Positions 1 through 8,136 of a stretch of 13,342 bases of DNA are shown piece by piece (within the stretch, counting starts at the first letter, position 1; each line of letters starts with the position of its first letter). The position numbers and the translations under genes are program-made. Below the pieces are notes generated by a model. The model did not search any database. It was not told the DNA's origin and saw only the letters and a list, made by a program, of their open reading frames with translations. Origin of the DNA: Actinomycetota bacterium (GTDB taxonomy: Bacteria > Actinomycetota > Actinomycetes > Nanopelagicales > Nanopelagicaceae); assembly GCA_947480465.1 (NCBI GenBank), contig CANKCT010000006.1:1-13342 (forward strand), given 5' to 3'.

Positions 1-20
1 AGTAGAACGTCGCCGGACTT
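1..20 (+). rRNA. rrf: 3' end of 5S ribosomal RNA (partial)
   Basis: The first bases read AGTAGAACGTCGCCGGAC, which fits the 3' end of actinobacterial 5S rRNA (pattern AGTAG-AC--CGCCG-AC, where the last bases pair with the 5' end of the molecule). A strong terminator follows within ten bases, as expected at the end of an rRNA operon. The rest of the 5S gene and the 16S/23S genes would lie left of the window. The identification rests on about 18 bases plus context, so it is probable rather than certain; the exact 3' end is not resolved. Confidence 0.7.
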
Positions 21-27
21 CTTTTAT

Positions 28-63
28 AAAAAGGGGCGCTTTAACGAGCGCCCCTTTTTTATT
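28..63 (+). terminator. Rho-independent terminator of the upstream (rRNA) operon
   Basis: GGGGCGCT (33-40) pairs perfectly with AGCGCCCC (47-54) around a six-base loop. The stem can extend by five A-U pairs (28-32 with 55-59), and the descending arm runs into a T tract (55-60, then 62-64). The A tract on the left makes it potentially bidirectional, but no minus-strand gene visible here would need it. It would end the operon whose 5S rRNA finishes just before. Confidence 0.9.
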
Positions 64-121
64 TCTCGTGCCGTAACCTTGGCATTGAATATGCGAAACA
101 TGATCTTTGAAGGAGTTCATA

Positions 122-1045
122 ATGGAAGAGCGTAGAAATTCACGTCCACCATCTGATCGTCCTTCAACACCGCGTTCTTCTTCTGGTCGCCCATCATCAT
201 CGCGGCCCTCAAGCTCAAGCCGCAGCGATATGAAACCAACAGGGCCAAATAGTTCACGCCGGCGTGAGGATTTGCCTGCCCGTGGCGGTTCATCGCAGAG
301 ACCTGGAGCCCCTCGTCAAATTCGAGATGGCTCTGATCCTCGCGGAGCTCGTCCAGCACCGATGGAGCGCGATCAGTCGCGGCTGCGTCCACGAATATTC
401 GAACCCGATATTCCCGAAGAAATTACTGGCGAAGAGTTAGATAAGTCCTTACGTGCAGAGTTACTTTCTCTTTCAGCAGAAAATGCAAAAGTTGTTGCAC
501 GCCATTTAGAGTGTTTGGCACTTTATGCCGACAGCGATCCTCTGCTCGCGCACAAACATGGAATTGCAGCTGCACACCATGCCGGTCGACTGGCTGTTGT
601 CCGAGAATCAGCAGGATATGCAGCTTATAGGGCGGGTTATTACGAAATTGCTTTAAAAGAGTTACGAGCAGCAAACAGAATATCTGGTGATGTAAGTATG
701 TGGCCTGTTATGGCCGATTGTGAAAGAGGTTTGGGAAATCCACTCAAAGCTCTGGCATTGGCTGGTTCTCCTGAAGTAAAGCGACTTGCCAAAGCGGAAG
801 AAGTTGAGATGCGAATTGTTGCTGCTGGTGCTCGTCGCGATTTAGGCGAATTAGACGCGGCAGTTGTCACTCTCACCTGTAAAGAGTTATCAAATGAAAG
901 TGACGAATGGGCAATCCGATTACGGTATGCATATGCCGATGCCCTATCTGCTGCAGGACGTTCAGCAGAAGCCTTCGAATGGTTCGAAAAATGTGCTGCG
1001 TTGGACGTGGATGAAACTACAGATGCTCGAGATCGTATAAGTTAG
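122..1045 (+). CDS. TPR-like protein with disordered Ser/Arg/Pro-rich N-terminus (Rv1691-like)
   Basis: This 307-residue protein has two parts. Residues 1 to about 95 are low-complexity and rich in Ser, Arg, Pro and Gly with no predicted fold. From about residue 95 (FEPDIPEEITGEELDK) onward, helical repeats of tetratricopeptide type are visible, for example the stretch around GYAAYRAGYYEIALKELRAA and the C-terminal YADALSAAGRSAEAFEWFEK. The motif VMADCERGLGNPLKAL is typical of the conserved actinobacterial family found upstream of tlyA (Rv1691 in M. tuberculosis). I know no defined function; TPR folds usually mediate protein-protein contacts. The ATG at 122 is preferred over an in-frame TTG at 107, because GAAGGAG (109-115) sits 6 bases before 122 and would overlap the TTG. 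It is the first gene after the rRNA terminator; no convincing promoter was identified in 61-108. Confidence 0.85.
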   Translation: MEERRNSRPPSDRPSTPRSSSGRPSSSRPSSSSRSDMKPTGPNSSRRREDLPARGGSSQRPGAPRQIRDGSDPRGARPAPMERDQSRLRPRIFEPDIPEEITGEELDKSLRAELLSLSAENAKVVARHLECLALYADSDPLLAHKHGIAAAHHAGRLAVVRESAGYAAYRAGYYEIALKELRAANRISGDVSMWPVMADCERGLGNPLKALALAGSPEVKRLAKAEEVEMRIVAAGARRDLGELDAAVVTLTCKELSNESDEWAIRLRYAYADALSAAGRSAEAFEWFEKCAALDVDETTDARDRIS

Positions 1046-1048
1046 GAG

Positions 1049-1057
1049 TTATACACA
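1049..1057 (+). promoter_or_regulatory. DnaA-box-like 9-mer
   Basis: TTATACACA matches the TTATNCACA DnaA-box consensus and equals one of the E. coli oriC boxes. It lies four bases after the stop of the TPR-like gene and about 80 bases before the SSB-like gene. It is a single copy; by chance about 0.4 such sites are expected in a window this size on both strands, so function is uncertain. Confidence 0.25.
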
Positions 1058-1062
1058 TTCGT

Positions 1063-1078
1063 GGTGAAAATATTCACC
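1063..1078. repeat. Perfect inverted repeat between the TPR-like and SSB-like genes
   Basis: GGTGAA (1063-1068) and TTCACC (1073-1078) are perfect inverted arms around AATA. No T run follows, so a factor-independent terminator is unlikely. Its place in the 91-base spacer ahead of the SSB-like gene would suit an operator for a dimeric regulator, or a weak mRNA hairpin. No regulator is identified. Confidence 0.4.
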
Positions 1079-1136
1079 CTATTGTCAGTACTTTAAGCGA
1101 TTCTCCCACCTCAATTCAATTCTGAGGAGATCGACG

Positions 1137-1475
1137 ATGAGCAAAAATACAATTAACGTTTCAGATAATGAGCAAGATTTTTCTCTTAATGAATTACTAC
1201 TAAGAGGCAGAGTCTCAGCACCAGCAGAAACCAAAGAACTTCCAAGCGGAGACAAAGTAGTTGAGTTTCGACTAATCATCACACGTGAAAAGCGAGCAGG
1301 CGTTGATACTCTCGACATTGCAGCATGGAGCGCAAAAGCTAGGAGGTTCGCAATGAACCTCAAGGCTGATGAATGGATTGAGGTTTCGGGCAGCATACAT
1401 AGGCGTTTTTGGAAGAGCGCGAACGGCGTCGCAAGTCGTTGGCAAGTAGAAGCGATAGAGATTGCGCGAATATAG
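1137..1475 (+). CDS. SSB-like OB-fold protein (paralogue without acidic C-terminal tip)
   Basis: The protein has 112 residues. Residues 18-112 read as a single-stranded-DNA-binding OB fold: a first strand LNELLLRGRVSAPAETKELPSGDKVVEFRLIITR (split here at about residues 18-50), then DTLDIAAWSAKARRFAMNL (58-75), WIEVSGSIHRRFW (80-92) and a last strand ending at the C-terminus. Related SSB-like proteins occur near tlyA in other actinobacteria. It stops straight after the OB fold: the Gly/Pro linker and acidic DDDIPF-type tip that recruits partners in canonical SSB are missing, so it is probably a paralogue rather than the replicative SSB. The start is set by GAGGAG (1124-1129), seven bases before the ATG. 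A minor role in repair, or binding of RNA, cannot be excluded. Confidence 0.75.
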   Translation: MSKNTINVSDNEQDFSLNELLLRGRVSAPAETKELPSGDKVVEFRLIITREKRAGVDTLDIAAWSAKARRFAMNLKADEWIEVSGSIHRRFWKSANGVASRWQVEAIEIARI

Positions 1476-1476
1476 G

Positions 1477-1482
1477 TACTCT
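1477..1482 (+). promoter_or_regulatory. Candidate -10 element for a leaderless transcript from 1490
   Basis: TACTCT fits the actinobacterial TANNNT -10 consensus and ends seven bases before the ATG at 1490, so transcription would begin at or next to the start codon. There is no well-spaced Shine-Dalgarno sequence for this gene; the only AGG lies 13 bases upstream. No good -35 is visible. Confidence 0.35.
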
Positions 1483-1489
1483 TAGCCCT

Positions 1490-1837
1490 ATGGCAAATGA
1501 CATATTCGCGACATTGAGAACCTATCTGTCCAAAATCACTGATGGTGATACAAGTGCCAATGAGGTTGCGGCCTCTGTTAATCAGTGGGTCCGCGAAGGT
1601 GGCGAAGCGCTCAAAATCAAAATTGAGGATGAAGTAGAGCGTTCTGTTTCCAAGATGGGATTTGTCAAGCGGGGCGAGTTTGAAGCGTTGAAGGAAGAGG
1701 TCGCCCGCCTGAAGGTTACCTCAGCCACAAAGCCTGCGACTAGAAAGTCGTCACCCTCTAAAACATCAAAGAGTGAAATTGGGAAAACAAAAAAATCACC
1801 TGCCAAAAAAAGTACGGTTAAGAAAGTGAGCAAGTAA
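1490..1837 (+). CDS. Small coiled-coil protein, BMFP/UbiK-like core with Lys-rich histone-like tail
   Basis: This 115-residue protein has three segments. Residues 1-55 form a predicted amphipathic helical region (NDIFATLRTYLSKI...VNQWVREGGEALKIKI). Residues 56-76, MGFVKRGEFEALKEEVARLK, closely resemble the core of the BMFP/UbiK family (a V-x-R-E-E-F-x-x-x-K-x-x-x-x-R-L type coiled coil). Residues about 78-115 are a Lys/Ser/Thr/Pro/Ala tail (KKSPAKKSTVKKV) like those of histone-H1-like or actinobacterial HU tails. The function is not known: the coiled coil suggests oligomerisation, and the tail suggests binding to nucleic acid or another acidic partner. An in-frame ATG at 1409 would add 27 residues, but it overlaps the SSB-like gene by 67 bases and yields unlikely Arg-rich sequence, so 1490 is chosen. 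Confidence 0.7.
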   Translation: MANDIFATLRTYLSKITDGDTSANEVAASVNQWVREGGEALKIKIEDEVERSVSKMGFVKRGEFEALKEEVARLKVTSATKPATRKSSPSKTSKSEIGKTKKSPAKKSTVKKVSK

Positions 1838-1996
1838 ATGTCGGAGAATGAATTATTGGTAAGTGAGAGTTTAGTTGAGGATGTTCGTAACGAGCTTGTA
1901 GAAATTGATGCCATGGAAGTAAATGATCATGCACAGCGTTTTGAACAACTGCACAGCAAACTCAGTACAGCGCTCTCGTCAATTGATGGTCTCTAG
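1838..1996 (+). CDS. 52-residue conserved actinobacterial small protein upstream of tlyA (Rv1693-like)
   Basis: The ATG follows the previous stop codon directly (TAAATG). The 52-residue product starts MSENELLVSESL and ends with HAQRFEQLHSKLSTALSSID. The C-terminal pattern H-x(3)-F-E-x(2)-H-x(2)-L-x(3)-L is what I recall from the short, unnamed proteins just upstream of tlyA in mycobacteria (Rv1693, about 58 residues) and Streptomyces. It is acidic, probably helical, and has no membrane segment. Only nine bases separate it from tlyA, so the two should be co-transcribed. No clear Shine-Dalgarno is seen (only a weak purine stretch GAAAGTGAG upstream), so translation may be coupled to the gene before. 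The role is unknown. Being so short, it would be missed by length-filtered gene finders. Confidence 0.7.
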   Translation: MSENELLVSESLVEDVRNELVEIDAMEVNDHAQRFEQLHSKLSTALSSIDGL

Positions 1997-2005
1997 TAGT
2001 CCACT

Positions 2006-2794
2006 ATGAAGATTCGTCTTGACGCCGAGCTCGTGCGCCGTGAATTGGCTCGCTCGCGTGAAAATGCATCTGATCTCATTGAATCACGTTCTGTGTTGGT
2101 CAATGGAATACCGGCCACGAAACCAGCAACTATGGTTGATGCGCAGACCTCCATTAAATTGGCGGGAAAGCGAGATGATTTTGTCTCAAGAGGCGGTCAT
2201 AAACTAGCCGGAGCTTTAGATGCATTTGCCGATGTTGTAGTTGATGGCCGTCGCTGCTTGGATGCTGGCGCTTCAACTGGTGGGTTTACTGATGTTCTCT
2301 TACGCCGCAATGCCGCCCACGTTGTGGCCGTAGATGTTGGTTACGGTCAACTCGCTTGGAGTTTAAGACAGGACCCGAGAGTAAGTATTTTGGATCGTAC
2401 GAATATTCGTCACTTAACGGGGAATGTAGTCGGAGATCCTATTGATGTGGTTGTCGCTGATCTGAGCTTCATCTCATTAACCTTAGTTCTCCCGGCACTT
2501 GCAGCCGTGTCAAAGCCTGAAGCGGATTTTATTCTCATGGTTAAGCCGCAATTTGAAGTTGGGCGAGAAAAGCTTGGCGCGGGGGGAGTAGTTAGGGACC
2601 CTGCTTTACGGAAGGCCGCAGTTATAGATGTTGCAGAATCTGCATTCGATGTGGGACTTGGAACGATGTCGATAGTTGCTAGCCCGCTTCCTGGTCCAGC
2701 GGGTAATGTGGAGTATTTCTTGTGGCTCAAACGTGGAGCACCGTCAATTGATTATGTCGCACTGGATAAAGCAATTGAGGAAGGGCCAGCCTAA
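2006..2794 (+). CDS. tlyA: TlyA-family rRNA (cytidine-2'-O)-methyltransferase
   Basis: The 262-residue product has an N-terminal S4 RNA-binding domain (about 1-60, KIRLDAELVRRELARSRENA) joined to an FtsJ/RrmJ-like Rossmann methyltransferase. The SAM-binding loop is CLDAGASTGGFTDVLL (about 84-99), followed by HVVAVDVGYGQLAWSLR, DVVVADLSFISL and LMVKPQFEVG. The C-terminal SPLPGPAGNVEYFLWL is diagnostic of TlyA. Mycobacterial TlyA 2'-O-methylates cytidines of 16S and 23S rRNA at the subunit interface, and its loss gives capreomycin resistance; the close similarity suggests the same activity. It is the first gene of a compact run: its stop overlaps the nadK start (TAATG). No Shine-Dalgarno stands before the ATG, so its translation may depend on the small gene just upstream. 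Confidence 0.95.
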   Translation: MKIRLDAELVRRELARSRENASDLIESRSVLVNGIPATKPATMVDAQTSIKLAGKRDDFVSRGGHKLAGALDAFADVVVDGRRCLDAGASTGGFTDVLLRRNAAHVVAVDVGYGQLAWSLRQDPRVSILDRTNIRHLTGNVVGDPIDVVVADLSFISLTLVLPALAAVSKPEADFILMVKPQFEVGREKLGAGGVVRDPALRKAAVIDVAESAFDVGLGTMSIVASPLPGPAGNVEYFLWLKRGAPSIDYVALDKAIEEGPA

Positions 2795-3645
2795 TGCGCA
2801 ATCTTCTTCTGGTATGTAATCCATCTCGCGCTCAAGCAGTTGAGGCAGCAAGAATTCTCAGCAAAGAGTTTATTCAAGCAGGATTTAGTATCTTTACGAT
2901 CTCTGATATTTCAATTGAAGGTGTCACTAAATTTAGTGCTCAAGAGCTCCCAGATCTAGAAGTGGGTCTTGTTCTCGGTGGGGATGGCACAATGCTAAGG
3001 GCCGCAGAGGTCACTCGTTTTCATCAAATTCCATTGCTGGGCGTGAATCTTGGCCATGTAGGTTTCTTAGCAGAAGTTGAAGAGAGTACTTTGGAAGCAA
3101 TAGCAACTGCGATTATTAATAAGAATTATGTAATTGATTCGCGGATGACATTGCAATACTCGGTAATTCGCAATGGAGAGAAAGTCGCCGATGGTTGGGC
3201 ACTCAATGAGGTAACAGTTGAACGCCAACGCGCGACCATGGTTGAACTTTTCCTTGAGATTGACCAGCGCCCTATATCTAGATGGGGGTGTGACGGCTTG
3301 ATTTGTTCAACACCGACAGGATCTACTGCTTACGCCTTCTCAGCTGGAGGCCCAGTAGTGTGGCCAGAAGTTGAAGCTTTGGTGGTGCTCCCCATCTCTG
3401 CTCATGCACTTTTCTCACGCCCGTTAGTAATTTCAACAAGATCTCAAATCGTTGTTCGGATCGAATCTGACGAAGCTTTGTTATCCGCAGATTCTCTGCG
3501 TAAGTTTGATCTTGTGGTTGGCGATCAAGTGCATATCTCTAAAGATGCCAGAGCGGTTGAATTGGCACACTTGAGCAATACGCTTTTTAGTGATCGGTTG
3601 GTTGCAAAGTTCAAACTTCCAATTCAAGGATGGCGCGGTGAGTGA
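2794..3645 (+). CDS. nadK: NAD kinase
   Basis: The 283-residue enzyme phosphorylates NAD at the 2'-hydroxyl of its adenosine ribose to give NADP. Diagnostic features are the LVLGGDGTMLRAAE motif (GGDGT at 62-66), GVNLGHVGFLAE (83-94), the NE pair at 138-139, and CSTPTGSTAYAFSAGGPVVWP (about 171-191) of the Gly-rich NAD-binding domain, with SRPLVIS after it. Length is typical. The start overlaps the tlyA stop by one base, with AGGAAGGG about seven bases ahead inside the tlyA end. Its own stop overlaps the recN GTG by eight bases, so tlyA, nadK and recN should be translationally coupled. This matches the Rv1694-Rv1696 order in M. tuberculosis. Confidence 0.97.
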   Translation: MRNLLLVCNPSRAQAVEAARILSKEFIQAGFSIFTISDISIEGVTKFSAQELPDLEVGLVLGGDGTMLRAAEVTRFHQIPLLGVNLGHVGFLAEVEESTLEAIATAIINKNYVIDSRMTLQYSVIRNGEKVADGWALNEVTVERQRATMVELFLEIDQRPISRWGCDGLICSTPTGSTAYAFSAGGPVVWPEVEALVVLPISAHALFSRPLVISTRSQIVVRIESDEALLSADSLRKFDLVVGDQVHISKDARAVELAHLSNTLFSDRLVAKFKLPIQGWRGE

Positions 3646-5356
3646 AAGAACTTTCTTAGACGAAATCACTATTCGTTCAATTGGCGTCATAGACCAAGCA
3701 ACCATTGAATTTTCTCATGGACTAACGGTTCTTTCCGGTGAAACTGGTGCTGGAAAAACTATGATTTTGACCGCTCTCAATCTTATTTTAGGTGGAAAAA
3801 GTGACAGCGGCCTGGTTCGCAAAGGTAGCGAGAGACTTATGGCAAGTGGTCGGTTCAGAGTTCCAGCAGAGCAGAATGAATTATTTGATAGTTTTGGAGT
3901 CGCGGTTGAGGATAATGAACTGGTAATTTCACGTTCAGTAACAAGTGACGGCAAAAGTAAAGCCACCTGTAACGGAATCGCTGTTACTGCGAACACTTTG
4001 GTAAACATGAGTGAATTTATCGTGGAAGTGCACGCCCAAGCAGCCAATATTAATATCAGTAAGTCATCAAAACAGCGTGAGCTAGTCGATAAATTTGCTG
4101 GTGATACTTACAAGAGTGCTTTTAGCGTTTACTCCCAAGCGTTGCAGAGTTATTTTGAGTTAAAGACGCGAATAGCATCTCTGCAAAAATCTATAGCTCA
4201 GAAAGAGTCTGAACTAGGAGAGTTACGTGAATTTGTTTCGATGTTGGAAAAACTTAATTTGCAGCAAGGTGAGTATGGGAAAATTAATGCAACTATTGAG
4301 CGTTTATCCAATGTTGAGCAATTGCGGCTTGCTGGCATTGCCGCGAGTAATGCCATAGATGATGATGAAACAGGTGCGCTAAACGGGTTAAATGTTGCTC
4401 GACATGCCCTTGAATCAGCGCGTTCCAAAGATTCTGAACTTGATCTCATTCATTCAAAAATAAGTGAAGGGTATTTTCTTATAGATGACGCGCGTACTGA
4501 GCTCGCAACTTATATCCACTCCCTTGAAGCCGACCCCGAACACCTGGAAATTTTAAACTCTCGAAAAGCAACAATTAACTCGCTTATTAAGAAATATGGC
4601 CGGGATGAAAGCCTTGAAGCCGAGTCTGACAATTTGGTTCTAAAGTACGAACAATCAGCTGAAGCGATTGCAGATTTAGAAGGCGGAGACGAGCGCTTAC
4701 AGGCGATGGAAAAAGATCTAAGATCGATAAAGGATTCATTAGTAAAGGCTGCTAAGGAATTGACAAAAATACGCACCGAAGCCGCAAGTAAGTTAGCAGT
4801 TGCAGTTACGAAAGAAATTCAAGAACTATCAATGCCACACACTACTTTTTCAGTACTCGTTAAAACTGCTGATTATGCTGCATTGAAAGAGTCAGATTTT
4901 ACGGCGGTTGGTTGTGATGAGATTTCAATGTTTATTTCTTCGCATAAAGATGCTCCTTTGGTGGCCCTGGCTAAAGGTGCTAGCGGTGGTGAAATGTCAC
5001 GTGTTATGTTGGCACTCGAAGTTGTCCTCGCCGCAACGCATCCAGTGGGAACTTACGTATTTGACGAAGTTGATGCAGGTGTAGGCGGTAAAGCGGCTAT
5101 TGAAGTTGGCCGTCGTTTGCATGCTCTCTCACGCCATGCGCAGGTTATTGTTGTCACGCATCTTCCTCAAGTTGCAGCATGGGCAGATTCGCATTTCGTG
5201 GTTAGTAAGGACATAAATGGCTCGGTGAGCCAAAGTGATGTGCGGCAAGTACAGGGCGAAGATCGCATTGAAGAGATTGCGCGCATGTTGGCAGGGTTAG
5301 AAAACTCAACGAGTGCACGCGAACACGCCGCTGAACTACTTTCTCTCAAGGTGTAA
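3638..5356 (+). CDS. recN: DNA repair protein RecN (SMC-like ATPase)
   Basis: RecN acts in recombinational repair of double-strand breaks. The 572-residue protein has Walker A GETGAGKT (34-41) and a long central coiled coil (about 145-395, interrupted near 240-320). The C-terminal half carries the ABC signature GASGGEMSR (448-456) and Walker B TYVFDEVDAGVGG (472-484), then VIVVTHLPQVAAWAD. The usual VHGQ-type motif reads EVHAQAAN (130-137), with Ala for Gly. The GTG at 3638 is chosen because AAGGA (3627-3631) lies six bases upstream and the predicted N-terminus then matches the family. An in-frame upstream codon at 3590 would add 16 residues buried in nadK. Because it is coupled to nadK and has no visible SOS box immediately upstream, it is probably expressed with the operon rather than from its own damage-inducible promoter. 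Confidence 0.96.
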   Translation: MSERTFLDEITIRSIGVIDQATIEFSHGLTVLSGETGAGKTMILTALNLILGGKSDSGLVRKGSERLMASGRFRVPAEQNELFDSFGVAVEDNELVISRSVTSDGKSKATCNGIAVTANTLVNMSEFIVEVHAQAANINISKSSKQRELVDKFAGDTYKSAFSVYSQALQSYFELKTRIASLQKSIAQKESELGELREFVSMLEKLNLQQGEYGKINATIERLSNVEQLRLAGIAASNAIDDDETGALNGLNVARHALESARSKDSELDLIHSKISEGYFLIDDARTELATYIHSLEADPEHLEILNSRKATINSLIKKYGRDESLEAESDNLVLKYEQSAEAIADLEGGDERLQAMEKDLRSIKDSLVKAAKELTKIRTEAASKLAVAVTKEIQELSMPHTTFSVLVKTADYAALKESDFTAVGCDEISMFISSHKDAPLVALAKGASGGEMSRVMLALEVVLAATHPVGTYVFDEVDAGVGGKAAIEVGRRLHALSRHAQVIVVTHLPQVAAWADSHFVVSKDINGSVSQSDVRQVQGEDRIEEIARMLAGLENSTSAREHAAELLSLKV

Positions 5357-5373
5357 CAAGGTCAGATAGATAG

Positions 5374-7020
<1,647 letters not shown>

Positions 7021-7038
7021 TTGAAAGGTTAATCCTTC

Positions 7039-8136
7039 ATGATTGTTGGTATTCCTAAAGAGATTAAGACTAATGAGTCACGTGTAGCTATAACCCCCGA
7101 AGGCGTTGGCGAATTTGTTGCCGCTGGTCATATGGTGATTATTGAAGATCGCGCCGGAGAAGGATCAGCTATTGATAATTCAGCGTTTCTTTCAGCCGGT
7201 GCAAAGATAGTTGGTTCTGCACAGGAAGTGTGGACTACTGCAGACTTAATTATCAAAGTTAAGGAACCGATTGACATCGAATATTCACGAATGCGTTCTG
7301 AGCAGATTCTTTTCACCTATCTTCATCTTGCCGCTTCCCGTGCGTGCACAGATGCAATTATCGCCAGCGGTATAACTGCGATTGCATATGAGACCGTAGA
7401 AGTAAATGGGGCGCTACCTCTATTGGCTCCAATGAGTGAAGTGGCGGGTCGTTTGGCAACACAAGTAGGCGCTACTGCCTTGCAACGACCAAATGGAGGA
7501 CGAGGTGTCTTATTAGGTGGAGTCCCTGGAGTTGCACCTGGACGTGTTGTAATTATTGGTGGAGGAGTTGCTGGATTAAATGCAGCGGTGATTGCAGTTG
7601 GAATGGGTGCAGATGTAACGGTTATCGACCGTTCGATTCCTCGTCTTGCATACATTGATACAACTTTTGGCGGACGTATAAAGACGCTTGTCGCATCTGC
7701 GCATGCGATAGCACGCGAGGTGAAGTTGGCTGATTTAGTAATCGGTGCTGTATTGATTCACGGTGCAAAAGCTCCGCAGTTGGTATCTAATGAACTCGTA
7801 AAAGAGATGAAAGCTGGCTCGGTTCTGGTAGATATTGCAATAGATCAGGGTGGATGCTTTGAAGATAGTCATCCAACAACGCATTCAGAGCCAACGTATA
7901 GCGTTCATAATTCTATTTTTTACTGTGTAGCAAATATGCCAGGTGCGGTTCCTGTTACTTCAACTTATGCCCTGACTAACGCAACACTTCCTTATGCGTT
8001 GTCCATTGCCAATTATGGCTGGCGGGATGCCTGCACGCGGGACTCGAATCTTGCCAAAGGACTTAATGTCCACGATGGGAAAATCTATTATTCAGCCATT
8101 GCGGAAGCACATGGATACCAATACTTTAAATTTTAA
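7039..8136 (+). CDS. ald: Alanine dehydrogenase
   Basis: This NAD-dependent enzyme interconverts L-alanine and pyruvate plus ammonium, linking nitrogen and carbon metabolism. The 365-residue sequence begins MIVGIPKEIKTNESRVA and carries the substrate-site residues expected from M. tuberculosis Ald: Arg15, Lys75 (KVKEP), His96 (YLHLA) and Asp269 (DIAIDQGG). The NAD-binding Gly motif is VIIGGGVAG (171-179). The usual GAVLxPGAKAP segment reads GAVLIHGAKAP, with His241 for Pro. Length is typical of the family. It follows pyrG by 18 bases, with GAAAGG about ten bases before the ATG, a weak ribosome site. The 3' end overlaps xerD by 26 bases. The Nudix gene that lies between pyrG and this region in mycobacteria (Rv1700) is missing. 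Confidence 0.96.
   Translation: MIVGIPKEIKTNESRVAITPEGVGEFVAAGHMVIIEDRAGEGSAIDNSAFLSAGAKIVGSAQEVWTTADLIIKVKEPIDIEYSRMRSEQILFTYLHLAASRACTDAIIASGITAIAYETVEVNGALPLLAPMSEVAGRLATQVGATALQRPNGGRGVLLGGVPGVAPGRVVIIGGGVAGLNAAVIAVGMGADVTVIDRSIPRLAYIDTTFGGRIKTLVASAHAIAREVKLADLVIGAVLIHGAKAPQLVSNELVKEMKAGSVLVDIAIDQGGCFEDSHPTTHSEPTYSVHNSIFYCVANMPGAVPVTSTYALTNATLPYALSIANYGWRDACTRDSNLAKGLNVHDGKIYYSAIAEAHGYQYFKF

Noticed and set aside
117..392. Minus-strand open frame opposite the Ser/Arg-rich N-terminus of the TPR-like gene
   Set aside because: It lies entirely opposite a gene with a good ribosome site, shows no recognisable domain, and its composition mirrors the repetitive codons of the other strand.
969..994. 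TTCGAA-type inverted repeat as an SOS (LexA) box
   Set aside because: It is inside the TPR-like coding sequence, lacks the GAAC-N4-GTTC core, and no damage-response gene starts nearby.
3590..3637. Upstream start for recN
   Set aside because: The 16 extra residues lie within nadK and lack a ribosome site; GTG at 3638 has AAGGA at good spacing.
7994..8110. N-terminal extension of xerD
   Set aside because: The 39 extra residues overlap ald coding sequence and have no family similarity; the ATG at 8111 gives the normal XerD N-terminus.
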